Assembly (NCBI RefSeq): GCF_003046295.1
Contig: NZ_PZZN01000001.1
Coordinates: 372,001 to 436,000 of the forward strand
Reading direction: 5' to 3'
Length of the DNA stretch: 64,000 nt
DNA from: Sphingomonas aerolata
GTDB lineage: Bacteria; Pseudomonadota; Alphaproteobacteria; Sphingomonadales; Sphingomonadaceae
Shown here: positions 17,578-29,000 of the stretch, one piece after another
How positions within the stretch are numbered: position 1 is the stretch's first letter
Layout of the letters: every line of letters begins with the position of its first letter
The notes under the pieces: generated by a model
Told to the model about the DNA's origin: nothing
Databases searched by the model: none
What the model saw: only the letters and a program-made list of their open reading frames with translations
Position numbers and translations under genes: made by a program

Positions 17578-18929
17578 TGAAGCAAATCAAGAAGCTGCTC
17601 ATTGCGAACCGCGGCGAGATCGCGCTGCGGATCCATCGTGCCTGCCATGAGATGGGCATCAAGACGGTGGCGGTCCATTCGACCGCCGACGCCGACGCGA
17701 TGCACGTGCGGCTCGCTGACGAGGCGATCTGCATCGGACCGCCGTCGGCGACCGACAGCTATCTGAACATCCCCAACATCATCTCCGCCGCCGAGATCAG
17801 CGGCGCGGATGCGATCCATCCGGGCTACGGCTTTCTCAGCGAGAACGCGCAGTTCGCCGAGATCGTCGAGCTGCACAACATCCTGTTCGTCGGCCCGAAG
17901 CCCGAGCACATCCGCACGATGGGCGACAAGGTCCAGGCCAAGCGCACCGCAGGCGCGCTCGGGCTGCCGCTCGTCCCCGGCTCGGACGGCGCGATCAGCG
18001 ACATCGCCGAGGCCAAGCGGATCGCCGACGAGATCGGCTATCCGGTGATCATCAAGGCGGCATCCGGCGGCGGCGGTCGCGGGATGAAGGTCGTCACCGA
18101 CGCCGAAGACCTCGAAACGCAGATGCAGCAGGCCGGCAGCGAGGCGAAGGCCGCGTTTGGTGACGCCACCGTCTACATGGAAAAATACCTCGGCAATCCG
18201 CGGCATATCGAATTCCAGATCTTCGGTGACGGCGAGGGCAACGCGATCCATCTCGGCGAGCGCGACTGCTCGCTCCAGCGCCGCCACCAGAAGGTGCTCG
18301 AGGAAGCCCCCTCACCGATCATCACCGCCGAAGAGCGCGAGCGGATGGGCGGGATCGTCGCCAAGGCGATGGCCGACATGGGCTATCGCGGCGCGGGGAC
18401 GATCGAGTTCCTGTGGGAAGCGGGTGAGTTCTACTTCATCGAGATGAACACCCGGCTTCAGGTCGAGCATCCGGTGACCGAGATGATCACCGGCCTCGAT
18501 CTCGTGCGTGAACAGATCCGCATCGCCGAGGGGCATCCGCTGACGCTGCGCCAGGAAGAGGTGCAGTTCCGCGGCCATGCGATCGAATGCCGCATCAACG
18601 CCGAGGATCCGCGCACCTTCGCGCCGTCGCCGGGGCTGGTGAAGCTCTATCATGCACCCGGCGGGATGCATGTTCGCGTCGATAGCGGGCTCTATGCCGG
18701 CTACCGCGTGCCGCCTTATTACGATTCGATGGTCGCCAAGCTCATCGTCTACGGCGCGACGCGTCAGGGCGCGCTGCGACGGTTGCGGCGTGCGCTTGAG
18801 GAGATGGTGATCGAGGGCGTCACGACGACGATTCCCCTGCACCGTGCACTGCTCGACGATCCTGAATTCCAGGAAGGCGCGTACACGATCAAGTGGCTGG
18901 AAGAGTGGCTCGCCAAGCAGGGGGCGTAA
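17577..18929 (+). CDS. accC: Acetyl-CoA carboxylase biotin carboxylase subunit
   Basis: A 450-residue ATP-grasp enzyme that carboxylates biotin on AccB. It begins with the pre-ATP-grasp segment [19 protein letters not shown]. The ATP-binding loop [30 protein letters not shown] and [14 protein letters not shown] follow in the correct order. Length matches the family. The gene overlaps accB by one base, which implies a fixed expression ratio. Confidence 0.98.
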   Translation: MKQIKKLLIANRGEIALRIHRACHEMGIKTVAVHSTADADAMHVRLADEAICIGPPSATDSYLNIPNIISAAEISGADAIHPGYGFLSENAQFAEIVELHNILFVGPKPEHIRTMGDKVQAKRTAGALGLPLVPGSDGAISDIAEAKRIADEIGYPVIIKAASGGGGRGMKVVTDAEDLETQMQQAGSEAKAAFGDATVYMEKYLGNPRHIEFQIFGDGEGNAIHLGERDCSLQRRHQKVLEEAPSPIITAEERERMGGIVAKAMADMGYRGAGTIEFLWEAGEFYFIEMNTRLQVEHPVTEMITGLDLVREQIRIAEGHPLTLRQEEVQFRGHAIECRINAEDPRTFAPSPGLVKLYHAPGGMHVRVDSGLYAGYRVPPYYDSMVAKLIVYGATRQGALRRLRRALEEMVIEGVTTTIPLHRALLDDPEFQEGAYTIKWLEEWLAKQGA

Positions 18930-18949
18930 GCGCTCCTGCCACTTAGAAT

Positions 18950-18973
18950 GTTCTCCCGCGAAGGCGGGAGAAC
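18950..18973. repeat. Palindromic intergenic repeat, copy 1
   Basis: GTTCTCCCGC pairs with GCGGGAGAAC around GAAG. The same palindrome occurs inverted at 21615-21635. There is no U-run, but it could also slow transcription past accC. Confidence 0.75.
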
Positions 18974-19031
18974 AAGAACCGGGCGGGACACATGGTCTGG
19001 CCGAGGTCAGTCCAATGACGACGGAGCATTC

Positions 19032-19367
19032 GTGAAGGCGACGATCTACCACAATCCGAAATGCTCCAAGTCTCGCGAGGCGCTCGCGCTGTTGCAAGAG
19101 GCCGGTGCGGACGTCACGATCATCGAATATCTGAAGACTCCCCCGTCGCGCGCCGATCTCGTCCGTCTCTACGAGCGCGCAGGCATGACGCCGCGCCAGG
19201 GTCTGCGCATGGCAGAGGATGGCGCGAAGGCGGTCAAGCACGGCGACGCCGAGGCGATCCTCGACGCGATGATGATCGATCCGCTGCTGATCGAGCGTCC
19301 GCTGGTCGAAACCGACAAGGGCGTCCGCCTCGGACGGCCCATCGCGCGGCTGCACGAAATTTTGTGA
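19032..19367 (+). CDS. arsC: ArsC-family arsenate reductase (glutaredoxin-type)
   Basis: A 111-residue protein with the ArsC/Spx fold. It has the catalytic Cys in NPKCSKSREAL (C11), then EYLKTPPSRADL, and RPLVETDKGVRLGRP with the arginine used in arsenate binding. It probably reduces arsenate to arsenite with glutathione and glutaredoxin. GTG at 19032 is chosen because GGAG lies six bases upstream and NPKCS falls at the right distance. No other ars gene is adjacent, so YffB-like paralogues are an alternative. Confidence 0.88.
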   Translation: MKATIYHNPKCSKSREALALLQEAGADVTIIEYLKTPPSRADLVRLYERAGMTPRQGLRMAEDGAKAVKHGDAEAILDAMMIDPLLIERPLVETDKGVRLGRPIARLHEIL

Positions 19368-19862
<495 letters not shown>

Positions 19863-19982
19863 CGGCTTTACTGACACCGACTTCATTTGACGCGGCGCAA
19901 CAATCTGTGGAATTAGCGCGCTGCGCCGCACTATCATTTCCGGCATATCTGCCGACCTATCGAGCAAAGAGGGCTTAGCATC

Positions 19983-21395
19983 ATGGCAAATTCGGCCAAC
20001 GACGTCCTGAAGATGATCAAGGACCAGGAGATCGAGTGGGTCGATCTGCGCTTCACCGATCCCAAGGGAAAGTGGCAGCATCTGACGATGGTCGCCAGCC
20101 TGATCGGCGAAGACGAGCTGACCGACGGCCTGATGTTCGACGGCTCGTCGATCGAGGGCTGGAAGGCGATCAACGAGAGCGACATGACGCTCAAGCCCGA
20201 TCTCGACGCGGTCTATGTCGATCCGTTCTCGGCGACGCCGATGATGATCCTGATCTGCGACATCGCCGATCCGTCGACCGGCGAGCTCTACGCCCGCGAT
20301 CCGCGCTCGACCGCCAAGCGCGCCGAGGCGTATCTGCTGACGACCGGCGTCGGCGACACCGTCTATGTCGGCCCCGAGGCCGAGTTCTTCATGTTCGACG
20401 ACGTCCGGTTCGAGAACAGCTATTCGACCAGCTATTACAAGATCGACGACATCGAGCTGCCGGGCAATTCGGGTCGCGAATATGAGGGCGGCAATCTCGG
20501 CCACCGTCCGCGCGCCAAGGGTGGCTATTTCCCGGTCGCGCCGGTCGACAGCGCCGTCGACATCCGCGGCGAGATGGTCTCGACGATGATCGAGATGGGC
20601 CTTCCCTGCGACAAGCATCACCACGAGGTCGCGGCTGCACAGCATGAGCTGGGCCTGACCTTCGGCACGCTGACGCAGACCGCGGATCGCATGCAGATCT
20701 ACAAGTACGTCGTCCACCAGGTCGCGCACGCATATGGCAAGACGGCGACGTTCATGCCCAAGCCGATCAAGGAGGACAACGGCTCGGGGATGCACACGCA
20801 TTTCTCGATCTGGGAAGGCAAGACCCCGCTGTTCGCCGGCAACGGCTATGCGGGCCTCAGCGACATGTGCCTGTATTTCATCGGCGGCATCATCAAGCAT
20901 GCCAAGGCGGTCAACGCGTTCACCAACCCGACGACCAACAGCTACAAGCGCCTCGTCCCCGGCTACGAAGCGCCCGTGCTGCTCGCCTATTCGGCGCGCA
21001 ACCGCTCGGCCTCGTGCCGCATTCCGTACGGCACCGGCCCCAAGGCGAAGCGCGTCGAAGTGCGCTTCCCCGATGCGCTCGCCAACCCGTATCTCGCTTA
21101 TGCGGCGCTGATGATGGCGGGCATGGACGGCATCCTGAACAAGATCCATCCGGGCGAAGCGATGGACAAGAACCTGTACGACCTGCCGCCCGCAGAACTC
21201 GCCCAGGTTCCGACCGTCGCGGGTTCGCTCCGCGAGGCGCTCGACTGCCTGCTCGCCGATCACGACTTCCTGCTGAAGGGTGACGTGTTCTCGAAGGACC
21301 AGATCGAGAGCTATGTCGAGATCAAGCGTGCCGAAGTCGCGCGTTGGGAAATGACGCCGAGCCCGGTCGAGTATGACATGTACTACAGCGGCTAA
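19983..21395 (+). CDS. glnA: Glutamine synthetase type I
   Basis: GlnA makes glutamine from glutamate, ammonia and ATP in the cytoplasm as a dodecamer. The 470-residue protein has the beta-grasp N-terminal segment ([24 protein letters not shown]), the catalytic-domain metal site [10 protein letters not shown] and [10 protein letters not shown]. The adenylylation Tyr is in DKNLYDLP (about Y399), so activity is controlled through GlnB and GlnE. It lies downstream of glnB and a terminator follows. Confidence 0.98.
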   Translation: MANSANDVLKMIKDQEIEWVDLRFTDPKGKWQHLTMVASLIGEDELTDGLMFDGSSIEGWKAINESDMTLKPDLDAVYVDPFSATPMMILICDIADPSTGELYARDPRSTAKRAEAYLLTTGVGDTVYVGPEAEFFMFDDVRFENSYSTSYYKIDDIELPGNSGREYEGGNLGHRPRAKGGYFPVAPVDSAVDIRGEMVSTMIEMGLPCDKHHHEVAAAQHELGLTFGTLTQTADRMQIYKYVVHQVAHAYGKTATFMPKPIKEDNGSGMHTHFSIWEGKTPLFAGNGYAGLSDMCLYFIGGIIKHAKAVNAFTNPTTNSYKRLVPGYEAPVLLAYSARNRSASCRIPYGTGPKAKRVEVRFPDALANPYLAYAALMMAGMDGILNKIHPGEAMDKNLYDLPPAELAQVPTVAGSLREALDCLLADHDFLLKGDVFSKDQIESYVEIKRAEVARWEMTPSPVEYDMYYSG

Positions 21396-21482
21396 TCTGC
21401 CGTGCCGGCAGCTTAGCCGCTGTCGGCCGGCGTCGCCTATAGCGACGACCGACGACGTGGCTTCGCCACGGCGCTGACAGAG

Positions 21483-21516
21483 AAAGGGCGTCCGGAGCAA
21501 TCCGAGCGCCCTTTTT
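21483..21516 (+). terminator. Intrinsic terminator after glnA
   Basis: AAAGGGCG (21483-21490) pairs with CGCCCTTT (21507-21514) with an inner CGGA/TCCG stem, then a T-run to 21516. Confidence 0.92.
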
Positions 21517-21614
21517 CCGTTGAGGTGCTCTGCAAACTCCACCGACCGGGGAGGCTCAAACTGCACGATACATCCAGACCCTGTGTCCCCGCGGAGGCGG
21601 CGCCCCAGTCTGGC

Positions 21615-21635
21615 CTCCCGCCTTCGCGGGAGAAC
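21615..21635. repeat. Palindromic intergenic repeat, copy 2
   Basis: CTCCCGC, CTTC, GCGGGAG followed by AAC is the reverse complement of the repeat at 18950-18973. It lies just past the stop of the quinone reductase gene on the minus strand. Confidence 0.75.
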
Positions 21636-21650
21636 ATGGCTGCGGCGCGC

Positions 21651-22616
21651 TCAGGCCAGCAGCACGCTGCTCCCGAACGTCTCCCCTGCCTCGAGCGCCC
21701 GGTGCGCATCTGCCGCATCCTCCAGCGCGAAGGTCTGGCCGATCTCCGGCTTGAACGCGCCCTGCTCGAGCATCGCGAACACCCGATCGACCATCGCCTG
21801 CCGGTGCTCGGCATAATCGAACAGCGTCGGGCGCGTCACGAACAGCGACCCCTTGGCCGCCAGCACGCCCAGATTGACGCCGTCCACCACACCCCCCGCA
21901 TTGCCATAGCTGACGATCAGCCCGCGCTTCGCCGCGCTGTCGAGCGACGCCGCCCACGTTGCGCCACCGACGCCGTCGAGCACCACGGGCACGCCCTTCC
22001 CGCCGGTGATCTCGCGCACCCGCGCCGCGATGTCCTCGGACCGGTGGAGAATGACGTGATCGGCCCCCGCCTTGCGCGTCCGCTCGGCCTTTGCCTCGCT
22101 GCCGACGCTGGCGATCACGGTCGCGCCGATCGCCTTCAGCCAGCCGACCAGGATATGCCCGACCCCGCCCGCGGCGGCATGGACAAGCACCGTCTGCCCC
22201 GCCTCGACGCACGCACAGCGTTCGATCAGGAACTCCGCGGTGCAGCCCTTCAGCAGGATCGCCGCGGCGGTGCGGTCGTCGAGCGTGTCGGGCAAATGGA
22301 AGAGCTCACCCGCGGGCACGTTGCGCTCGGTGGCGTAGGCCCCGCGGGTCGGGCCGAAGGTGCCGACGCGGTCGCCCGCGGCAAAGCCCGTGACCCCCTC
22401 GCCCACCTTCATCACCACGCCGACCGCCTCGCTGCCGAGCCCCGAGGGCAATGCTACCGGATAGACACCGCTGCGGTGATAGGTGTCGATATAGTTCAGC
22501 CCGACCGCGGTGTTGCGCATCCACACCTCGCCCTTGCCCGGCGCGGGCAGGTCGACGTCGTCCCACTGGATCACCTCGGGGCCACCGGTCGTCCTGATTG
22601 TCGCTACGCGTGCCAT
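21651..22616 (-). CDS. NADPH:quinone oxidoreductase (zinc-less MDR family)
   Basis: A 321-residue medium-chain reductase. It has the GroES-like N-terminal half with VGLNYIDTYHRSGVYP, the nucleotide-binding AAAGGVGHILVGWLKAIGA, and no structural zinc cysteines, as in E. coli QorA. It reduces quinones or other alpha,beta-unsaturated carbonyls with NADPH. The start at 22616 has AGGAG six bases upstream. It is divergent from the aldehyde dehydrogenase. Confidence 0.93.
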   Translation of the reverse strand: MARVATIRTTGGPEVIQWDDVDLPAPGKGEVWMRNTAVGLNYIDTYHRSGVYPVALPSGLGSEAVGVVMKVGEGVTGFAAGDRVGTFGPTRGAYATERNVPAGELFHLPDTLDDRTAAAILLKGCTAEFLIERCACVEAGQTVLVHAAAGGVGHILVGWLKAIGATVIASVGSEAKAERTRKAGADHVILHRSEDIAARVREITGGKGVPVVLDGVGGATWAASLDSAAKRGLIVSYGNAGGVVDGVNLGVLAAKGSLFVTRPTLFDYAEHRQAMVDRVFAMLEQGAFKPEIGQTFALEDAADAHRALEAGETFGSSVLLA

Positions 22617-22720
22617 GCCCGTCTCCTGTTGGTCATGACCCTAACTAGGCTCCGCGTTTCGGGTTGCAACCGATCCGCCCGACGCCCATTCCTCTGCAAA
22701 ACACGATGCGGAGAGGCATG

Positions 22721-24145
22721 ATGAAGAGCTATCTGAAGCAGTATATCGACGGCGCCTGGGTCGACAGCGACGGCGGCCGGATCCACCAGGTCATCGATCC
22801 CTCGACCGAACAGCCCTGTACCGAGATCACGCTCGGCACCGCGGCCGATGTCGACAAGGCGGTCGCCGCCGCCCGCGCCGCGTTCGAAAGCTGGAGCCAG
22901 ACGAGCGTTCAGGAGCGGCTCGACGTGCTCGGCCGGATCATGACCGAGTACAAGGCGCGCATGCCCGATCTGGCCAAGGCGATGTCGCAGGAGATGGGCG
23001 CGCCGATGGCGCTCGCATCGATGGCACAGGCGCCGACCGGCCTCGCGCATTTCTCCGCGACCGCCAAGGCGCTGGCGGCGTTCCAATTCTCCGAAGTCAT
23101 CGGCAAGGCGACCGTCGTGCACGAACCGCTCGGCGTCGTCGCGATGATCACGCCCTGGAACTGGCCGCTCAACCAGATCTGCGCGAAGGTCGCGCCAGCG
23201 CTGGCGGCAGGCGACACGATGATCCTGAAGCCGTCCGAGGAGGCGCCCTCCTGCGCGATCATCCTCGCCGAGATCATGGACGCCGCGGGCGTCCCGGCGG
23301 GGGTGTTCAACCTCGTCAACGGCGATGGCCCGGGCGTCGGTGTCGCCCTGTCGAGCCACCGCGACATCGACATGGTCAGCTTCACCGGCTCGACCCGCGC
23401 GGGCATCGCGGTGGCGCAGGCCGCCGCACCGACGGTCAAGCGCGTCCATCAGGAGCTGGGCGGCAAGGCAGCGAACCTCGTGCTCGAGGGTGCGGACCTT
23501 ACCAAAGTCCTGCCGCCGACGGTTGCGGGCGTGCTCGCCAATTCGGGGCAGAGCTGCATCGCGCCGACCCGGCTGCTGGTGCATGCCAGCCAGGTCGCCG
23601 AGGCCACCGCGATCGTGAAGGGGATGATGGAGCAGACCAGGGTCGGCGACCCTGCCGAAATGGGCCAGCATATCGGCCCCGTCGTCAACAAGGCGCAGTT
23701 CGACAAGATCCAGGGGCTGATCCAGTCGGCGATCGACGAGGGTGCGACGCTGGTCACCGGCGGCGTGGGTCGTCCCGACGGGCGCAACGCGGGCTATTAC
23801 ATCCAGCCGACCTTGTTCACCGATGTCCGCCCCGACATGCGGATCGCGCAGGAGGAGACGTTCGGCCCGGTCGCGACGATCACCGCCTATGCAAACCAGG
23901 ACGAGGGTATTCGCATCGCCAACGCGACCGAATATGGCCTGTCCGCGACGATCTCAGGCGATCCGGCCGCCGCAGCGAAGGTCGCGCCTAAGCTGCGTGC
24001 GGGGCTGGTCACGATCAATTCGTGGAGCCCCGACATCGGCGCGCCGTTCGGCGGCTACAAGCAATCGGGCAATGGCCGCGAGAACGGCCGTTACGGGCTG
24101 ACGGACTTCATGGAGGTGAAGACCGTGGTGGGCCTGCCCGGCTGA
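22721..24145 (+). CDS. NAD(P)-dependent aldehyde dehydrogenase
   Basis: A 474-residue ALDH. TPWNWPLNQ and KPSEEAP bind the cofactor, FTGSTRAG follows, the catalytic Glu is in HQELGGKAAN and the catalytic Cys is C279 in NSGQSCIAPTRLL. It oxidises an aldehyde to its acid; specificity is not predictable. Two adjacent ATGs (22718 and 22721) follow GGAGAGG, and the second is better spaced. It ends in a perfect hairpin shared with the converging SLC13 gene. Confidence 0.94.
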   Translation: MKSYLKQYIDGAWVDSDGGRIHQVIDPSTEQPCTEITLGTAADVDKAVAAARAAFESWSQTSVQERLDVLGRIMTEYKARMPDLAKAMSQEMGAPMALASMAQAPTGLAHFSATAKALAAFQFSEVIGKATVVHEPLGVVAMITPWNWPLNQICAKVAPALAAGDTMILKPSEEAPSCAIILAEIMDAAGVPAGVFNLVNGDGPGVGVALSSHRDIDMVSFTGSTRAGIAVAQAAAPTVKRVHQELGGKAANLVLEGADLTKVLPPTVAGVLANSGQSCIAPTRLLVHASQVAEATAIVKGMMEQTRVGDPAEMGQHIGPVVNKAQFDKIQGLIQSAIDEGATLVTGGVGRPDGRNAGYYIQPTLFTDVRPDMRIAQEETFGPVATITAYANQDEGIRIANATEYGLSATISGDPAAAAKVAPKLRAGLVTINSWSPDIGAPFGGYKQSGNGRENGRYGLTDFMEVKTVVGLPG

Positions 24146-24155
24146 TGCCGCCGAC

Positions 24156-24179
24156 GCCCCCTCCCCCGCGGGAGGGGGC
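24156..24179. terminator. Bidirectional hairpin between converging genes
   Basis: GCCCCCTCCC (24156-24165) pairs perfectly with GGGAGGGGGC (24170-24179) around CCGC, exactly filling the gap between the two stops. It has no U-run. Confidence 0.6.
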
Positions 24180-25955
24180 TCAGTGCATCGGCCATACCGC
24201 GACGATCAGCGGCGTGCCGACCAGTAGCACCAGCAGCGACAGTGGCGCGCCGAGCCGGGCGTAATCGCTGAATTTGTAGCCGCCCGGCCCCATCACCAGC
24301 GTGTTGCACTGATGACCGATCGGCGTGAGGAAGTCGCACCCCGCGCCGACCGCGGTCGCCATCAGAAACGCCTCGGGCCGATAGCCGAGATCGCCCGCAA
24401 ACGTTGCCGCGATCGGCGCCATCACCAGCACGGTCGCGGCATTGTTCAGGAACGGCGTCACCGCCATCGCCGCCGCCAGGATCAGCGCGACCGCCCCCCA
24501 GGGCGGCAGCGTCGATGCGGTCGCGGACAACCATGTCGCGATGACGTCCGACGCGCCGGTGGTGCGAAGCGAATCGCTGACCGGAATCAACGCGCCGAGC
24601 ATGATCAGGATCGGCCATTCGACATGGTCATAGGCCTCGCGCACCGGCAGCACGCCGGTCGCCATGATCAGCCCCGCCGCCGCGAAGAACGCCACCGCCA
24701 CGGGCACGAAGCCCATCGCCGTCGCGCCCATCGCGACGCCGAGGATCCCGATCGGCAGCCAGCTGCGTTTCGACACGCCGAGCCGCATTTCCCGCTGTGC
24801 CAGCGGCAGGCAGCCCAGGTCGCGCAGCTTGCCGGGCAGCTGTTCGAGCGGCCCCTGCAGCACCAGCACGTCGCCCGCGCGCAGCTCGATATTCGCCAGT
24901 CTGCGCGACAGATGCTCGCCCTGTCGCGAGATCGCGATCAGATTGACCCCGAACCGCGCCTGCAGCGCAAGCCGCGCCGCGGTCCGGCCCGCCAGCGGCG
25001 AACCGACATTGACGACCGCCTCGATTACGCCGACTTCATCGTCGTCCGCCTGATCCGCCTTTTCGCGGTCCTCGCCTTCGAGCTTCAGCCGGTCGCGCGC
25101 GATCACGCGTTCGAGCGCATCCGGTTCGCCGCCGAGGATCAGTACGTCGCCCGCCCTCAGGTGCGTATGCTCGTTCGGCGCGCTGCGCATGCCCGCACGC
25201 AGGATCCGCGTAATCGACACCTCGCCGTCGTGCCGTGCGAGAAAATCCTCGACCGACTCGTCGACCGCGGGGGACGTCTCGGGGATCGCGGCTTCGGTGA
25301 TATACCCCTTGATATCGAGCGCCTCGCCCATCGTTGGCGCAGCCCGCCGGTCGCGCGGCAGGAGGCGATAGGCGAAGCGCAGATAGATCAGCCCCATCAC
25401 CGTCAGCCCGAGCCCGACCGGGGTATAATCGAACATCCCGAACGGCTGCCCGGTCATCTGCTCGCGGACGCGGCTGACGATGATGTTGGGCGAGGTGCCG
25501 ACGAGCGTGATGAGACCGCCGAGCAGCGACGCGGTCGCCATCGGCATCAGGAACACCGATGGCGAGGTGTTGTTCTTCTTGGCCATCTGGAACGCGGCGG
25601 GCATCAGCATCGCCAGCGCGCCGATATTCTTGACCAACGCAGACGAGAACCCCACCGACGCTGTCAGCACGACGAGCTGCGACCGCACCCGCGTGACCCG
25701 CTTTGCGAGCTTCGCCAGCGCGAGCTCGATCACCCCCGAGCGCTGGACCGCCGCCGAGATGACGAGCGCCGAACCGACGATGATCACGATGTCGTCGGAA
25801 AAGCCCTTGAAAGCGTCCTTCGGACTGACGATCCCGAGCGCGATGCTCGCGAGCAACGCCAGGATCGCTGTGACGTCGTAGCGAAACCGTCCCCAGATGA
25901 AGAGCATCATCATGCCGATGAGCGTGGCGATCGAAAGGGATTGGGGAAGGGTCAT
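24180..25955 (-). CDS. SLC13/DASS-family permease with two TrkA-C domains
   Basis: A 591-residue inner-membrane transporter. About six N-terminal membrane segments include GTSPNIIVSRVREQMTG. A cytosolic insert (about 210-385) with two RCK/TrkA-C-like units follows (LRAGDVLILGGEPDALE and LRAGDVLVLQGPLEQLP). The second membrane half contains NNAATVLVMAP and TPIGHQCNTLVMGPGGY. The family exchanges or co-transports divalent anions (dicarboxylates, sulfate); the RCK insert suggests ligand gating. The substrate is unknown. Confidence 0.93.
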   Translation of the reverse strand: MTLPQSLSIATLIGMMMLFIWGRFRYDVTAILALLASIALGIVSPKDAFKGFSDDIVIIVGSALVISAAVQRSGVIELALAKLAKRVTRVRSQLVVLTASVGFSSALVKNIGALAMLMPAAFQMAKKNNTSPSVFLMPMATASLLGGLITLVGTSPNIIVSRVREQMTGQPFGMFDYTPVGLGLTVMGLIYLRFAYRLLPRDRRAAPTMGEALDIKGYITEAAIPETSPAVDESVEDFLARHDGEVSITRILRAGMRSAPNEHTHLRAGDVLILGGEPDALERVIARDRLKLEGEDREKADQADDDEVGVIEAVVNVGSPLAGRTAARLALQARFGVNLIAISRQGEHLSRRLANIELRAGDVLVLQGPLEQLPGKLRDLGCLPLAQREMRLGVSKRSWLPIGILGVAMGATAMGFVPVAVAFFAAAGLIMATGVLPVREAYDHVEWPILIMLGALIPVSDSLRTTGASDVIATWLSATASTLPPWGAVALILAAAMAVTPFLNNAATVLVMAPIAATFAGDLGYRPEAFLMATAVGAGCDFLTPIGHQCNTLVMGPGGYKFSDYARLGAPLSLLVLLVGTPLIVAVWPMH

Positions 25956-26040
25956 CTGGCCTCGATATGTGACTGCCGATCAACCATGGCCGAAAGCGCT
26001 GGTTCCCACGACAAGGGTTCCTCCGGCGTTTGCCGCCGGT

Positions 26041-29000
26041 TCAATAGTCTTTGGAAATGCGGACGTTCGCACTCTGCCTGCCAAGCGTGGAGATGCTCGA
26101 CAGCAGCGACAGCCAGCGGGTGACCTGGAACTCGACCTGCGTCGCGCTATAGCCCTGGCCGTCGGTGACGATTTCCGCATAGAGCCGCCGCGTCACATAT
26201 TTGCCCGCGGCGATCGACGTGCCCTGCCCCGTCTGCGGATCGGCAGGCAGGATGCGCAACCGGTCGAGACCCGCTGCACGCCGCACTGCGTTGATTGGGT
26301 TGATCCCGTTGCCGCCGTCCTGCAACGCCGCCACCGCCGCCGCGAGCTGCAGGGCCTCGGGCGCGGACAGGTTGGTAATCGACGTCCCGAACAGCAGGCG
26401 CGACAGCAGTTCGTCCTGCGGCAGCGCGGGCGTGCTGGTGAACCCGATCTCGGGCTTGAGCGCATAGCCCGTGACGCGGATCGAAGCGTTGAGCCCGGTC
26501 GAATCGGCGTTCGCTTCGATGTCGAGCGCGGGGTTCGCAGGCACGCCGCCGTCGAACCGGATGACGCCGCGCGCCAATTCGAATTCGCGCCCGGCAAATT
26601 CGTAATCGCCGCGGATCAGGGTCGCACGGCCCGTGATCGCGGGGTTCTGCGGCTCACCGGCGATCTGGAGATTGGCGGACCATTCGCTCGTCAGCCCCAG
26701 CCCGCTGACCATGACCTGGTTCGGCGCGCGGGCCTTGATCGCCAGCGTCCAGGGGCGTGTCGGCGCGGCCTTTTCCTCGCCGCCCTCGGGCAGGTTGATT
26801 TCCCGGATGTTGAGTTGGGGCACCGCACTCGCCGCGGTCGCCTGGCCAAGCCGGTAGCGGCTCTTGTTCATCACCACGTCGCCCGCGATCACGCCGCCTA
26901 TCCCGTCCGACGTGAACGTCAGCGGCCCCGTCACGGTCGCGCCGATATCGTCGCGGTTGATCATCACAGCGTTCGCGGCCTGAAGCCGCAGGTCGATGCC
27001 GAGCCCGTTCCTGGCCGCGAAATCAAACTGGCCAACCCCCGTCACCCGGCCGCCCTTGCCCGCGTCCGCGGCGAAACGGTCGATCACCAGACGCGAGCCG
27101 CCGAACCGGCCGCTGGCCTGGACGTTCGACAGGATCGTCCCCGTCGTGCCGCTTTCGATGCGGGCGTTGGTCGCACGGACGACGCCGCGGATTACCGGCG
27201 CCTCGAGCGTACCGACGACGTCCGCGCCGATCGCGACCGGCCCCGACAGGTCGAACAGCTCGACCCCCGTCAGCCGCCACAGCGTGTCTGCGGGCCCGCT
27301 GTAGCGCAGCTGTCCGAACAGCCGCGCGCGTGAGATCCGCGTGGCGAGGTCGCCCTCACCGAGCGGTGCGAGCTGCGCCTGTGCGCGACCGATCGTCTTG
27401 CCACCCGAGGCGATCACCGCACGCAGGCCGAGCTTGTCGGGCGACAGAAGCGCCGCGACCCCGACGTCGATCGGCCGCGACGACAGCACCAGCCCCGCAC
27501 GGCTGAGGCCACGGATCGTCACGTCCGCCTTGCCCGTCGGCGGGTTGCCGCCGCTCGTCGCGACGCTGAACGTCCCCGATGCCAGGCCACCAAGCTGGAG
27601 GCCGGGATAGCCGATGTCGAGGATGGCCAGCGGCATCCGCGTCATGCTCGCGTCGATCGCGCTGGTCGATCCGGTGAAGCGTCCGCCGATCTGCGCCTCG
27701 CCCCCCGAAAAGCTGAGCCGCGTCGGTGCGAGGCGCCAGCCATCGCCGTCGCGGGTCACGATCGCCGGGCTCAGCAGGCGCAGCGGCCGCCGGTCGAGCG
27801 TCCCTTGCGCGGCGATGCGATAGCTGTCTGCGGTCACGTCGGTCACGCTCTCGATATCGAAAGCGCGTCCGCGCGACCCCGCGATCGACGCCTTGATCTG
27901 CCCCACTCCGCCGCGCAGCGACGCGCTGCCCGCCAGCCGCCCGATGCTGAGCGCGCCGCGTTGCAAGCCTGCGCCGGTCGCGGTCGCCTCGATCGAAGTG
28001 CCAGCGGGGTCGAGGATCGTGACGAGATCCATATGGCCACGCCGCAACGTCCAGCCGGCAAGCGTCCCCGCGCGCGCATCGAGGTGCGCCTCGACGCGCT
28101 GATTCTCGCCGACCGGCCGGAAAAGCAGTTCACCCGCCAGGCCGCCGCCCGCCACCGCGAGCCGCCCGTTGAAGCCGCCATCGACGATCGCGAGCGTTCC
28201 CGTCGCGCGGGTCCCGCTGACGTCCAGCGCGGCGATCGCGATCGTGGCACCCGCGCCGCGCGGCAGGAGCAGCGTTCCGGCCGCGGTAAAGGGGCCAAGC
28301 CGCGAGCCACCCGCAGCGGCAAAGGCATAGCCCTGCGCGGTCGGATCGAGATGCGCCCGCACGTTGGTCAGCCCCAGGGCCGGACTGGGGCTGGCGAGGA
28401 CGAGGTCGAGCGTCGGCCGCTCGATCCTGCCGTCCAGGGTCAGCGTGACCGGCCCGTAGTTTTGCTGACGGCCACCGCCCTCGAACCGGAAACTGCCGTC
28501 GCGCCGTCTGTAGCCGTTGCCGCTCAACCGGATCTGCGGCGCGACGAGGACGAGATTGTTGAAATGCAGGACTCCGTCCGTCGTCCGTTCGAGATTGGCG
28601 GTGAGCCGCGGCAAACCGCCTGCCAGACCGCGGAAGAAGGCGTTGTCGAGACGCAGCACCTGTGCCGCGCCCTGCCCGATCACGCGCGTCCCCTTGCCGT
28701 TCGGCCCCGGAACGACGCGCAGCGTCGACGTGACGTCGACGATTCCCAGCCCCGGGATCAGATAGCGACCGAGCCGGCCATTCACCCCGACGTCGAACCG
28801 CCCGGTGCGCAGATCGACCCGGATGCCGAGCCGTCCGTTGAGCTTGTCGGAGCGCAGCACGAGGTCGTCACCGGTCAACAGCGCCGGCGTGATCCGCAGC
28901 CGCCCATCGACCGACAGGTTGCGCAGGATCCCCCCCGCAACATCGCCTACCCCGGTCACGCGGGCCGCGGTGACGCGGATCGGGACGGTGACCGGCGCTG